Assembly: GCF_003515075.1 (NCBI RefSeq) | Contig: NZ_QWLV01000001.1 | Coordinates: 805,182 to 869,181 of the forward strand | Length of the DNA: 64,000 nucleotides | Source: Sphingomonas gilva | GTDB taxonomy: Bacteria > Pseudomonadota > Alphaproteobacteria > Sphingomonadales > Sphingomonadaceae | Direction of reading: 5' to 3' | Shown here: in pieces, positions 15,796-23,645 of the stretch | How the letters are laid out: every line of letters begins with the position of its first letter | Numbering within the stretch: the stretch's first letter is position 1 | Program-made: the position numbers and the translations under genes | The notes under the pieces: model-generated | What the model saw: the letters and a program-made list of their open reading frames with translations, nothing else | Told to the model about the DNA's origin: nothing | The model's database searches: none

Positions 15796-17220
15796 ATGGC
15801 GGCGCTGGCGGAACCTGAAGGACCGACCTTTACGCGGATCAGTCCCGTGACCGGTGAGATCGCGAGCACGGCGCGGGCATCGAGCGTGGCGGACGCCGAT
15901 GCGGTGGTCGAGGCAGCCGCGGCTGCGTTTCCGGCGTGGTCGGCAATGGGGCCCAATGCACGGCGCGCGCTGCTGACCAAGGCGGCCGCCGCGCTTGAAG
16001 CCAAGGCCGATCAGTTCGTCGATGCGATGATGGGCGAGATCGGCGCGACCGAAGGCTGGGCGCGTTTCAACCTGATGCTGGCGGCGGGCATGATCCGCGA
16101 GGCGGCGTCGCTCACCACCCAGATCGGCGGCGAGGTCATTCCTTCGGACAAGCCGGGCTGCATCGCGATGGCGCTGCGCGAACCCGTCGGTGTGATGCTC
16201 GGCATCGCCCCTTGGAACGCGCCGATCATCCTGGGTGTCCGCGCGGTCGCCGTGCCGCTCGCCTGCGGCAATACCGTCGTGCTCAAGGCGAGCGAACAAT
16301 GCCCGCGCACGCACGCGTTGATCGCCGAGGCGTTCGCGGAGGCCGGCTTGCCGGCCGGGGCCGTCGGCATCGTCACCAATGCGCCGGAGGATGCTGCCGG
16401 GATCGTCGGCGCGCTGATCGACCATCCGGAGATCAAGCGCATCAACTTCACCGGATCGACCGCGGTCGGGAAGATCATCGCCAGGCGCGCGGCCGAACAT
16501 CTGAAGCCCGTGCTGCTGGAACTGGGCGGCAAGGCGCCGCTCATCGTTCTCGATGACGCCGATCTCGACGAGGCGGTCAAGGCGGCGGCGTTCGGCGCCT
16601 TCATGAACCAGGGCCAGATCTGCATGTCGACCGAGCGGATCATCGTCGTCGACGCGGTGGCCGACGAATTCGTCGCGAAGTTCGGGGAAAAGGTGAGCGG
16701 CATGCCCGTCGGCGACCCGCGCGAGGGTAAGACGCCGCTCGGCGCGGTGGTCGACCTAAAGACGGTCGACCATGTGCGCGGCCTGATCGACGACGCGCTG
16801 CAGGGCGGCGCGGTGCAGGTCAATGGCGGCGAGGCGGACGGCGTGCTGATGCCCGCGCATGTCATCGACAAGGTGACGCCGGCGATGAAGCTGTTCCGCG
16901 ACGAAAGCTTCGGGCCGGTCGTGGCGATCGTGCGCGCGAGGGACGAGGCGCACGCGATCGAACTCGCCAACGACACCGATTACGGGCTCTCCGCCTCGGT
17001 CTTCACCCGCGACACCGCGCGCGGGCTGAAGGTCGCGCGGCAGATCAAGTCGGGCATCTGCCATGTCAACGGCCCGACCGTGCACGACGAGGCGCAGATG
17101 CCGTTCGGCGGCGTCAAGGCCTCCGGATACGGCCGCTTCGGCGGGAAGGCCGGCATCGACGCTTTCACGGAGCTGCGCTGGATCACGATCGAAACCCAGC
17201 CCGGCCACTACCCGATCTGA
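15796..17220 (+). CDS. ligV: Vanillin-type NAD(P)-dependent aldehyde dehydrogenase
   Basis: 474 aa from the ATG at 15796, behind GGAGAGG; the ATG at 15784 has no ribosome site. ALDH features are the cofactor segment APWNAPI (138-144), FTGSTAVGK (218-226), general base E242 in LELGGKAP and nucleophile C276 in NQGQICMSTER. The sequence type is that of vanillin and salicylaldehyde dehydrogenases. It is followed by the hydratase-lyase that releases vanillin or 4-hydroxybenzaldehyde, so it should oxidise those aldehydes to vanillate or 4-hydroxybenzoate. The symbol rests on context and resemblance to the SYK-6 enzyme of about 480 aa. Close relatives with other aldehyde preferences cannot be excluded. 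Confidence 0.85.
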   Translation: MAALAEPEGPTFTRISPVTGEIASTARASSVADADAVVEAAAAAFPAWSAMGPNARRALLTKAAAALEAKADQFVDAMMGEIGATEGWARFNLMLAAGMIREAASLTTQIGGEVIPSDKPGCIAMALREPVGVMLGIAPWNAPIILGVRAVAVPLACGNTVVLKASEQCPRTHALIAEAFAEAGLPAGAVGIVTNAPEDAAGIVGALIDHPEIKRINFTGSTAVGKIIARRAAEHLKPVLLELGGKAPLIVLDDADLDEAVKAAAFGAFMNQGQICMSTERIIVVDAVADEFVAKFGEKVSGMPVGDPREGKTPLGAVVDLKTVDHVRGLIDDALQGGAVQVNGGEADGVLMPAHVIDKVTPAMKLFRDESFGPVVAIVRARDEAHAIELANDTDYGLSASVFTRDTARGLKVARQIKSGICHVNGPTVHDEAQMPFGGVKASGYGRFGGKAGIDAFTELRWITIETQPGHYPI

Positions 17221-17235
17221 ACAGGAAAAAATTGC

Positions 17236-18072
17236 ATGACCGAACTGAGTAGCAACGGCGTCGTCGCCTATGATGTCGCGGACGGCATCGCGTGGGTGAA
17301 GTATAATCGTCCCGAGAAGCGCAACGCGCAGAGCCCGACACTCAATCGCGACATGATGGAGGTGATCGATGCGCTCGAATATCGCGACGATGTCGGCGTG
17401 CTCGTGCTGACGGGCGAGGGCGAGGCGTTCTGCGCGGGCATGGACCTCAAGGAATATTTTCGCGATACCGAAGCCCAGGGTCTTGGCGGCACGCGCCGGG
17501 CGCAGCGCGAGGCCTATGGCTGGTGGCGGCGGCTGCGCTGGTATCAGAAGCCGACCATCGCGATGGTCAACGGCTGGTGCTTCGGCGGCGCCTATGGCCC
17601 GCTATTCTCGTGTGATCTGGCCTTTGCCGCCGAGGAAGCGCAGTTCGGCCTGTCCGAAATCAACTGGGGCATCCTGCCCGGCGGCGGTGCGACCAAGGTG
17701 GCGGTAGAGCTGATGCCCTTCCGCAAGGCGATGTACCACGCGATGATGGGCGAGAATATCGACGGCAAGACCGCCGCCGAATGGGGCCTGGTCAACGAGG
17801 CGCATCCGCTCACCGCGCTCAAGGAGCGTGTGACCGCCGTGGCCAAGGCGCTGCTCAAGAAAAATCCGGTCGCGCTCAAGGCGACCAAGGACGCGGTCCG
17901 CCGGGTGTCGATCCTGCCCTATGACGAGGCCGAGGATTATCTGATCCGCGCGCAGGAGGCGGCCAACAGCTACGATAACGAAGGGCGCAAGGAGGGCATC
18001 CGGCAGTTCATCGACGAAAAGAGCTACAAGCCTGGGCTGGGCGTGTACGACAAGAGCCGTCAGTCGGCCTGA
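17236..18072 (+). CDS. ferB: Hydroxycinnamoyl-CoA hydratase-lyase (feruloyl-CoA hydratase/lyase)
   Basis: 278 aa. This crotonase converts feruloyl-, caffeoyl- or p-coumaroyl-CoA to the matching benzaldehyde plus acetyl-CoA. Family-specific features: Y74 in GMDLKEYFRDTE, E141 in SEINWGILPGG, and Y234 in EDYLIRAQE correspond to the catalytic Tyr75, Glu143 and Tyr239 of the Pseudomonas fluorescens enzyme. The C-terminal EGRKEGIRQFIDEKSYKPG is almost diagnostic. An AGGA ribosome site precedes the ATG. It lies 15 bp after the aldehyde dehydrogenase and 6 bp before the CoA ligase, giving the full ferulate side-chain removal module. This is the most secure functional call in the window. Confidence 0.95.
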   Translation: MTELSSNGVVAYDVADGIAWVKYNRPEKRNAQSPTLNRDMMEVIDALEYRDDVGVLVLTGEGEAFCAGMDLKEYFRDTEAQGLGGTRRAQREAYGWWRRLRWYQKPTIAMVNGWCFGGAYGPLFSCDLAFAAEEAQFGLSEINWGILPGGGATKVAVELMPFRKAMYHAMMGENIDGKTAAEWGLVNEAHPLTALKERVTAVAKALLKKNPVALKATKDAVRRVSILPYDEAEDYLIRAQEAANSYDNEGRKEGIRQFIDEKSYKPGLGVYDKSRQSA

Positions 18073-18078
18073 ACGATC

Positions 18079-20199
18079 ATGGATGCCGCCACCATCGCGC
18101 CGCCGCGGACCCGCTCGCTCGATCGGCTGATCAAGGCCCGCTCGGTCGCCATCCTCGGCGTGTCGGAGCGGCCGGGCGCGCTCGGCAATCAGGTGCTCGC
18201 CAATCTTGAGCGCCACGGTTTCGACGGCGACATCCACCTGATCAATCCGAAGCATGAGACGCTGGCCGGGCGTCCGTGCCTGCGCTCGGTCGCCGACCTG
18301 CCCGAAGGCATCGACGCAGCGGTGCTGGCGATCCCCGGCGCGGCGGTGCTCGATACGGTGCGCGCGCTCGCGGCGCGCGGCGTGGGCGCCGCGGTGATCT
18401 TCGCCGCCGGCTTCGCCGAAGGGGGCGAGGAGGGCCTCGCCGCGCAGCGCGAGGTGGCGCGCATTGCGGCCGAGAGCGGCATGGTGATCGAGGGGCCCAA
18501 CTGCCTCGGCATGACCAACTATGTCGATGGCGTCGCGCTCACCTTCGTCGAGACGCCGGCGGAGCGGCTCGGAGACCGGCCCGGCGTGGGCATCGTTTCC
18601 CAGTCGGGCGCGATGGCCGTGGTGCTCGGCACCACGTTGATGGCCAAGCGGCTAGGCATCTCCATCTCCGTGTCGACAGGCAACGAGGCGGCGTCGGGCG
18701 CCGAGGATTATATCGAGTATCTGCTCAAGGCCGATCACACGCGCGTGATCGCGATGATCGTCGAGCAGTTCCGCCAGCCCAAGCGCTTCCTTGCGCTCGC
18801 CGAACGCGCGCGGGCGCTCGGCAAGACGATCGTGCTGCTGCATCCCGGCAAATCGAGCGCCGCCCGCGAATCGGCCGCGACGCATACCGGCGCGATGGCC
18901 GGCGACTGGCAGGTGATGAAGACGCTGGTCGAGCATGCCGGCGTCGTGCTGGTCGACGGGCTGGAGGAATTGGGCGACGTCGTCGATCTCACCGTCCGCT
19001 GCGGCGGGGTCTCGGCCTCAGGCGCCGCCGTGCTGACCGAATCGGGCGCGTTCAAGGCGCTGACGCTCGACCTGTGCGAGACGATCGGGCTGCCGCTGCC
19101 CGCGCCCGCCGATGCGACGCACGAAGCGCTGCGCGCGGCGATCCCCGATTTCATCCCGGTATCGAACCCGATGGACCTGACCGCGCAGGCGCTGGTCGAT
19201 CCCGATCTCTACCGGCGCACGCTGGCGCCGCTGCTGGCCGATGACCGTTACGGCGCGATCGTGCTCGGCATTATCCAGACCGACATCGCCACCTCGAAGC
19301 TGAAGTTCGAGCCGATCATTGAGGCGATCCGCGCCTTGTCGCCGACCAAGCCGGTGATCTTCGCTGGGCTCGATGACGGCGCGTCGGTGCCGGCCCAATA
19401 TATCGCCGGGCTGCGGAATCTGGGCGTGCCTTACTTCCCGTCGCCGGATCGCGCGTTCCGGGCGCTGGCGCGTCTCGCCGACGCGGGCCGGCGGGGGCAG
19501 GCGAGAGCGGCGATCGATCCGGTGCCGGCGGCGCTGCTGGCCGGCAGGGTCATTCCCGAATATCAGGCCAAGGCGCTGCTCGCGCCGCTCGGTCTCGCCT
19601 TCCCCCCGGGCGGCTTCGCGGCGACCGTGGAAGAGGCGCGTGCGATCGCCGGACGGGTCGGCTATCCGGTGGTGCTGAAGGCGCAGGCGGCCGCGCTCAG
19701 CCACAAGAGCGACGCCGGTGGCGTCATCCTCAACATCGCCGATGATGTCGCGCTGCATGGAGCGTGGGAACGGCTGTTCGCCAACGTCTCCGCCTATGAC
19801 GCGTCGATTGCGCTCGACGGCGCGCTGGTGGAGGCGATGGGCGCGCGGGGCTTGGAACTGATCGTCGGCGCGCGCAACGATCCCGAATGGGGGCCGGTGA
19901 TCCTGGTCGGCTTCGGCGGTGTCACCGCCGAGCTGCTGCACGACGTCCGGCTGCTGCCGCACGACCTGACGCACGAGGCGATCGTCGCCGAGCTGCGCCT
20001 GCTCAAGCAGGGGGTGCTGCTCGACGGCTATCGGGGGTCGCCCGCGCTCGATATCGACGCGGCGGCGCGCCTCATCGGCGTGCTTGGCCGCGTGCTCGCC
20101 GGCACACCATCGATCCGGGAGATCGACCTCAATCCGGTCGTCGTCTATCCCGAAGGACAAGGCGCGGTCGCGCTCGATGCGCTGATCCTCGCCGGATAG
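18079..20199 (+). CDS. ferA: NDP-forming acyl-CoA synthetase, hydroxycinnamate (feruloyl)-CoA ligase
   Basis: 706 aa. The N-terminal CoA-binding domain has VAILGVSERPGALGN (residues 23-37); a succinyl-CoA-synthetase-like middle contains GPNCLGMTN and SQSGAMA. H269 in ATHTGAMAGD is the phosphorylated histidine. The ATP-grasp domain begins near YQAKALLAPLGL and contains VLKAQAAALSHKSDAGG. SYK-6 FerA, as I recall, belongs to this NDP-forming superfamily, unlike the AMP-forming Fcs of pseudomonads, so position and type both support feruloyl-CoA synthetase. The reaction is acid + ATP + CoA to acyl-CoA + ADP + Pi. It sits in the operon with the lyase, 10 bp before the amidohydrolase. Confidence 0.9.
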   Translation: MDAATIAPPRTRSLDRLIKARSVAILGVSERPGALGNQVLANLERHGFDGDIHLINPKHETLAGRPCLRSVADLPEGIDAAVLAIPGAAVLDTVRALAARGVGAAVIFAAGFAEGGEEGLAAQREVARIAAESGMVIEGPNCLGMTNYVDGVALTFVETPAERLGDRPGVGIVSQSGAMAVVLGTTLMAKRLGISISVSTGNEAASGAEDYIEYLLKADHTRVIAMIVEQFRQPKRFLALAERARALGKTIVLLHPGKSSAARESAATHTGAMAGDWQVMKTLVEHAGVVLVDGLEELGDVVDLTVRCGGVSASGAAVLTESGAFKALTLDLCETIGLPLPAPADATHEALRAAIPDFIPVSNPMDLTAQALVDPDLYRRTLAPLLADDRYGAIVLGIIQTDIATSKLKFEPIIEAIRALSPTKPVIFAGLDDGASVPAQYIAGLRNLGVPYFPSPDRAFRALARLADAGRRGQARAAIDPVPAALLAGRVIPEYQAKALLAPLGLAFPPGGFAATVEEARAIAGRVGYPVVLKAQAAALSHKSDAGGVILNIADDVALHGAWERLFANVSAYDASIALDGALVEAMGARGLELIVGARNDPEWGPVILVGFGGVTAELLHDVRLLPHDLTHEAIVAELRLLKQGVLLDGYRGSPALDIDAAARLIGVLGRVLAGTPSIREIDLNPVVVYPEGQGAVALDALILAG

Positions 20200-20209
20200 G
20201 AGGCGAGCG

Positions 20210-21073
20210 ATGGACGTGGACAAGCTGGCGGCGATCGACATCCACGTCCATGCCGAGGTGTCGTGCCACGATCCGGAGGACCCGATCTTCGGCGAGTTCC
20301 TCGACGCCAGCACGCGCTATTTCAAGGCCGAGCGTCGCCGTCCGACCATCCCCGAGACGATCGCGCATTATCGCGAGCGCAATATCGGCTTCGTCATGTT
20401 CACCGTCGACATGGAGGCGGGCACCGGCGTCAAGCGCATCCGCAACGAGGAGATCGCCGAAGCCGCGGCGGCGAACGGCGACATCATGATCGCCTTTGCC
20501 TCGATCGACCCGCACAAGGGCAAGCGCGGCGCGATCGAGGCGCGCGACCTGATCGAGAAGCATGGGGTCAAGGGCTTCAAGTTCCATCCGCCGCTGCAGA
20601 ATTTCGACCCGGGCGACCGCATGGCCTGGCCGCTGTACGAGGTCATCAACCATTACAAGCTGCCGGCGATCTTCCACACCGGCCATTCGGGGCTGGGCGC
20701 CGGCATGCCGGGCGGCGGGGGCATCCGCCTGAAATACGGTCAGCCGATGCTGGTCGACGAGGTCGCGGTCGCCTTTCCCGACATCCGGATCGTCCTTGCC
20801 CATCCCGGCTGGCCGTGGACCGACGAATCGCTGTCGATGGCGCTGCACAAGCCCAATGTCTTCATCGATCTGTCGGGCTGGTCGCCGCGCTATTTCCCCA
20901 AGCAGATCGTAACCTACGCCAACGGTCAGCTGGGCGACAAATTCCTGTTCGGCAGCGATTTTCCCCTGATCCCGCCCGACAAGTGGATCGCGGCGTTCGA
21001 CCAGGCGGGGTTCAAGCCGGAGCTGCGCGAACCGATCCTGAAGGGAAACGCCGCGCGCCTGCTGTTCGGCTGA
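20210..21073 (+). CDS. Amidohydrolase-2 family metal hydrolase (possible beta-ketoacyl-CoA hydrolase)
   Basis: 287 aa TIM-barrel protein. Metal ligands are visible: H12 and H14 in DIHVHAE, H126 in KFHPP, H156/H159 in FHTGHS, H198 in AHPGWPW and D250 in GSDFPL. A strong AGGAGG precedes the ATG. In Rhodococcus jostii an amidohydrolase (CouO) hydrolyses 4-hydroxyphenyl-beta-ketoacyl-CoA in a non-lyase route for p-coumarate. A member of the same superfamily at the end of a hydroxycinnamate operon suggests a second, retro-Claisen exit for beta-keto intermediates. Alternatives are ring-acid decarboxylases or a lactone/pyrone hydrolase of the same fold. The exact reaction is unproven. Confidence 0.8.
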   Translation: MDVDKLAAIDIHVHAEVSCHDPEDPIFGEFLDASTRYFKAERRRPTIPETIAHYRERNIGFVMFTVDMEAGTGVKRIRNEEIAEAAAANGDIMIAFASIDPHKGKRGAIEARDLIEKHGVKGFKFHPPLQNFDPGDRMAWPLYEVINHYKLPAIFHTGHSGLGAGMPGGGGIRLKYGQPMLVDEVAVAFPDIRIVLAHPGWPWTDESLSMALHKPNVFIDLSGWSPRYFPKQIVTYANGQLGDKFLFGSDFPLIPPDKWIAAFDQAGFKPELREPILKGNAARLLFG

Positions 21074-21082
21074 AGGCCGCGA

Positions 21083-22453
21083 TCACTCCTCGTTGATCGT
21101 GCAATGGCGATTGGCCAGCCAGAAGAAGAAGGCCGCGCCGAGGAACGAGGTGGTGACCAGGCCGAGCGCCAGCCGCAGCCCTTCGGCCGATGCGGTGCGG
21201 CACGCATCTGCGAGGGCTGCGGTCGCGCCGGCCGGCGCGTGGCCGCCCGGACAGGCTGTGGTGAACGCGCCGTAAGCGTCGCCGAACATCTGCGCGGTGA
21301 GCGCGTCGCTCAGCAGGCCGACCAGCAACGCGCCCAGTCCCATACCGATGACGTTCGACGCGACGGTGAAGATCGCTGCGGCGGTCGCCCGCATGTGGGA
21401 AGGCACGATATTCTGGATGGCGGCGAAGTTGGGACCGTTCTTCAGGTCGGTCGCCAGGTTGGCGCTGAGCAGGCCCAGCAAGACCAGCGGCCACGCGCTC
21501 ATGCTGAAGGCGATCAGATAGAAGATGAATGAGAGGAGCGCGCCCGTCGCGCAGACGAGAACATAGGATCGCCCGCGCGAATCCGCGAAGCGATCCGCCA
21601 GCCATCCGCCGAGGAAGGTGCCGACCAGCCCCATCGCGCCGAGCGCGCCCACGACCAGCCCCGCCGATGCGATATTGAAACCCTGCGTCCTCATCACGAA
21701 CGATGTGGTGAAGGCGCCGATGCCGGTGATACCGATGCCGTTGAACGCGCCGGCGATGAAGATGAACAGGAACGCGCGGTTGCGGAACGCCCATCCCAGA
21801 TCGGCCAGCAGCGGCTGGACCGGCCGGGCGACGTGACCGGCGGCGTGGCGCGGCTCGCGCAGGATCGCCCATAGCACGACGGCCAGGGCCAGTCCGGGCA
21901 AGCCGACCGCGAGGAACGCCACCCGCCAGCCGAACCAGTGCGCCACCGCGCCGGTGAGCACGGGGGCGACGATAGCGGCGATCGGCGGGCCGGCGGCGTA
22001 GATCGCCATCGCCGATCCGCGCTGGCGCGGTGCGAAGCTGTCCGCGATGGTCGACTGGCTGATCGGGTGGCAGCCGCCTTCGCCCATGCCGACGCCCATC
22101 CGGCACAAGGCCAGCGAGACGAAGCCCGTCGCCGCGCCGCAAAGCGCCGTCGCCCCCGACCAGAAGCTGAGCACCGCGGCGAGCAGCCGCGCGCGGTTCA
22201 CCCGTTCGGCCAGCCGCGCGATCGGGATCGCCGACAGCGTGTAGAACAGCGAGAAGGCCGGGCCTGCGATGAAACCAAGTTGCGTGTCGGTGAGCTGCAG
22301 GTCGACCTTCAGATGCTCCTGCAGGTTCGACAGCGCGTAACGATCGAGCGCGCTGGAGATGTTGACCAGCAACAGCAGCCCGATCGCCAACCACTGATAG
22401 CGCGTCCAACGTTCGCGCGGGGTTGGCGGCAGACGGGTCGCCGCGTCAGCCAT
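21083..22453 (-). CDS. MFS transporter, aromatic/organic-acid type
   Basis: 456 aa with about 12 hydrophobic segments. The first helix carries the ALDRYALSNLQ motif. LARLAERVNRARLL is the cytoplasmic loop 2-3 region, and CRMGVGMGEGGCHPISQS is the helix 4-5 motif of the sphingomonad MFS group. A long periplasmic insertion near the C-terminus (CPGGHAPAG to CRTASAEG) holds two cysteines that could pair. It is paralogous to the truncated MFS at 1-324. It overlaps the stop of the upstream CoA-transferase by 8 bp and is the last gene of the TonB/CoA-transferase/esterase operon. Inferred role: inner-membrane uptake for that pathway. Confidence 0.9.
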   Translation of the reverse strand: MADAATRLPPTPRERWTRYQWLAIGLLLLVNISSALDRYALSNLQEHLKVDLQLTDTQLGFIAGPAFSLFYTLSAIPIARLAERVNRARLLAAVLSFWSGATALCGAATGFVSLALCRMGVGMGEGGCHPISQSTIADSFAPRQRGSAMAIYAAGPPIAAIVAPVLTGAVAHWFGWRVAFLAVGLPGLALAVVLWAILREPRHAAGHVARPVQPLLADLGWAFRNRAFLFIFIAGAFNGIGITGIGAFTTSFVMRTQGFNIASAGLVVGALGAMGLVGTFLGGWLADRFADSRGRSYVLVCATGALLSFIFYLIAFSMSAWPLVLLGLLSANLATDLKNGPNFAAIQNIVPSHMRATAAAIFTVASNVIGMGLGALLVGLLSDALTAQMFGDAYGAFTTACPGGHAPAGATAALADACRTASAEGLRLALGLVTTSFLGAAFFFWLANRHCTINEE

Positions 22454-23645
22454 CGAACCCGCCTTCGGCGCGGATCGCGTCGATGTCCGCCGCGCTCAGC
22501 CCCAGCGAGTCGAGAATCTCCTCGGTATGCGCGCCGGGCAGCGTCGCCGCGTGCCGCACGCGTCCGGGCGTGTCGGAAAGATGGAACGGCGTGCCGACAT
22601 GGATCAGCGTCTCATCGCCATGGGCGACGTCGACATAGACGCCCCGGGCGCGATTATGCTCGTTCGCGATCGCTTCGGCGAGCGAGAGGACGGGCATGGC
22701 CTGGGTGTCCGCCTCGGCGAAGATCGCCGCCCATTCGTCACGCGGCCTGGTGCGGAAGATCGCCTTCAAGTCCTGCTGCATCGCGGGGTGCTGATCGGTC
22801 GCGTGCTGGAGGTCGGCATAGTGCGGGCGATCGACAAGGTCGCAGAAGCGCCGCCAATACGCCGTCTCCATGTCGGTGGTGCAGATATAGCCGCCGTCGG
22901 CGCACTCCCATACGCCGCCCTTCGGCTGCCATCTGGCATCGGGAGGGCCGAGCTTCGACGCATCCGGGTTGCGCGCCATCGTCACCATCATCAGCGGTGC
23001 GGAGGCGTCGCTCATCGCCACGTCGACGCGCTGGCCCCGGCCGGTGCGATCGCGCGCCATCAGCGCCATCAATGTCGCGATCGTCGCGTGCGACCCGGAC
23101 AGCACATCGGCGACCTGCAGGCCCGGCATGGTGGGCGTCGGCAGGCCGTTCAGCCGCGACAGCGCGCCGGCGAGCGACAGCGCGGCGGGATCGTGGCCGG
23201 CGCGCCCAGCATATGGCCCCGTCTGCCCGGTGAACGACACCGAGGTGTAGACCAGCCGCGGGTTGAGCGCCTGCATCTCCGGCCAGCCATAGCCCATCCT
23301 GGCCAGCGTGCCGGGACGATAGTCCTCGACCAGCACGTCGGCGGTTTCGATCAGCCGGTGGATCGCCTCGCGCGCCTTTTCATTGCCGGGGTTGAGCAGC
23401 ACGCTCCGCTTGTTGCGCGCCTGGGTCTGCAAGGCGCGGCGGCGGTGGAAGGCGGCCTCGCTCTCGCCCGCTGCGCCGGCGACGAAGGTCTGCTTGGCGA
23501 GTTCGCGCGGATGCTCGATGCGGATGACGTCGGCGCCCATGTCGGCCATCAGCCATCCGACATAGGACGCCGGCAGGAAGCGGGAGAAATCGATCACGCG
23601 GATGCCGGACAGGGCGGTGGGCGTTCCTGCTTGGGGATCGGTCAT
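22446..23645 (-). CDS. Class III CoA-transferase, divergent type
   Basis: 399 aa from the ATG at 23645, which overlaps the esterase stop (ATGA). Family blocks are SGIRVIDFSRFLPASY, RSVLLNPGNEKARE, LVEDYRPGTLARMG and YTSVSFTGQTGPYAGRAGHD. Asp180 in LQVADVLSG is the catalytic candidate. The AGHDPAALSLAGALSRL stretch resembles alpha-methylacyl-CoA racemase-type members of the superfamily more than the paralogous pair at 4093 and 25186, so racemase activity on a 2-substituted acyl-CoA is an alternative. It is fourth in the minus-strand operon headed by the TonB receptor. Confidence 0.87.
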   Translation of the reverse strand: MTDPQAGTPTALSGIRVIDFSRFLPASYVGWLMADMGADVIRIEHPRELAKQTFVAGAAGESEAAFHRRRALQTQARNKRSVLLNPGNEKAREAIHRLIETADVLVEDYRPGTLARMGYGWPEMQALNPRLVYTSVSFTGQTGPYAGRAGHDPAALSLAGALSRLNGLPTPTMPGLQVADVLSGSHATIATLMALMARDRTGRGQRVDVAMSDASAPLMMVTMARNPDASKLGPPDARWQPKGGVWECADGGYICTTDMETAYWRRFCDLVDRPHYADLQHATDQHPAMQQDLKAIFRTRPRDEWAAIFAEADTQAMPVLSLAEAIANEHNRARGVYVDVAHGDETLIHVGTPFHLSDTPGRVRHAATLPGAHTEEILDSLGLSAADIDAIRAEGGFDG

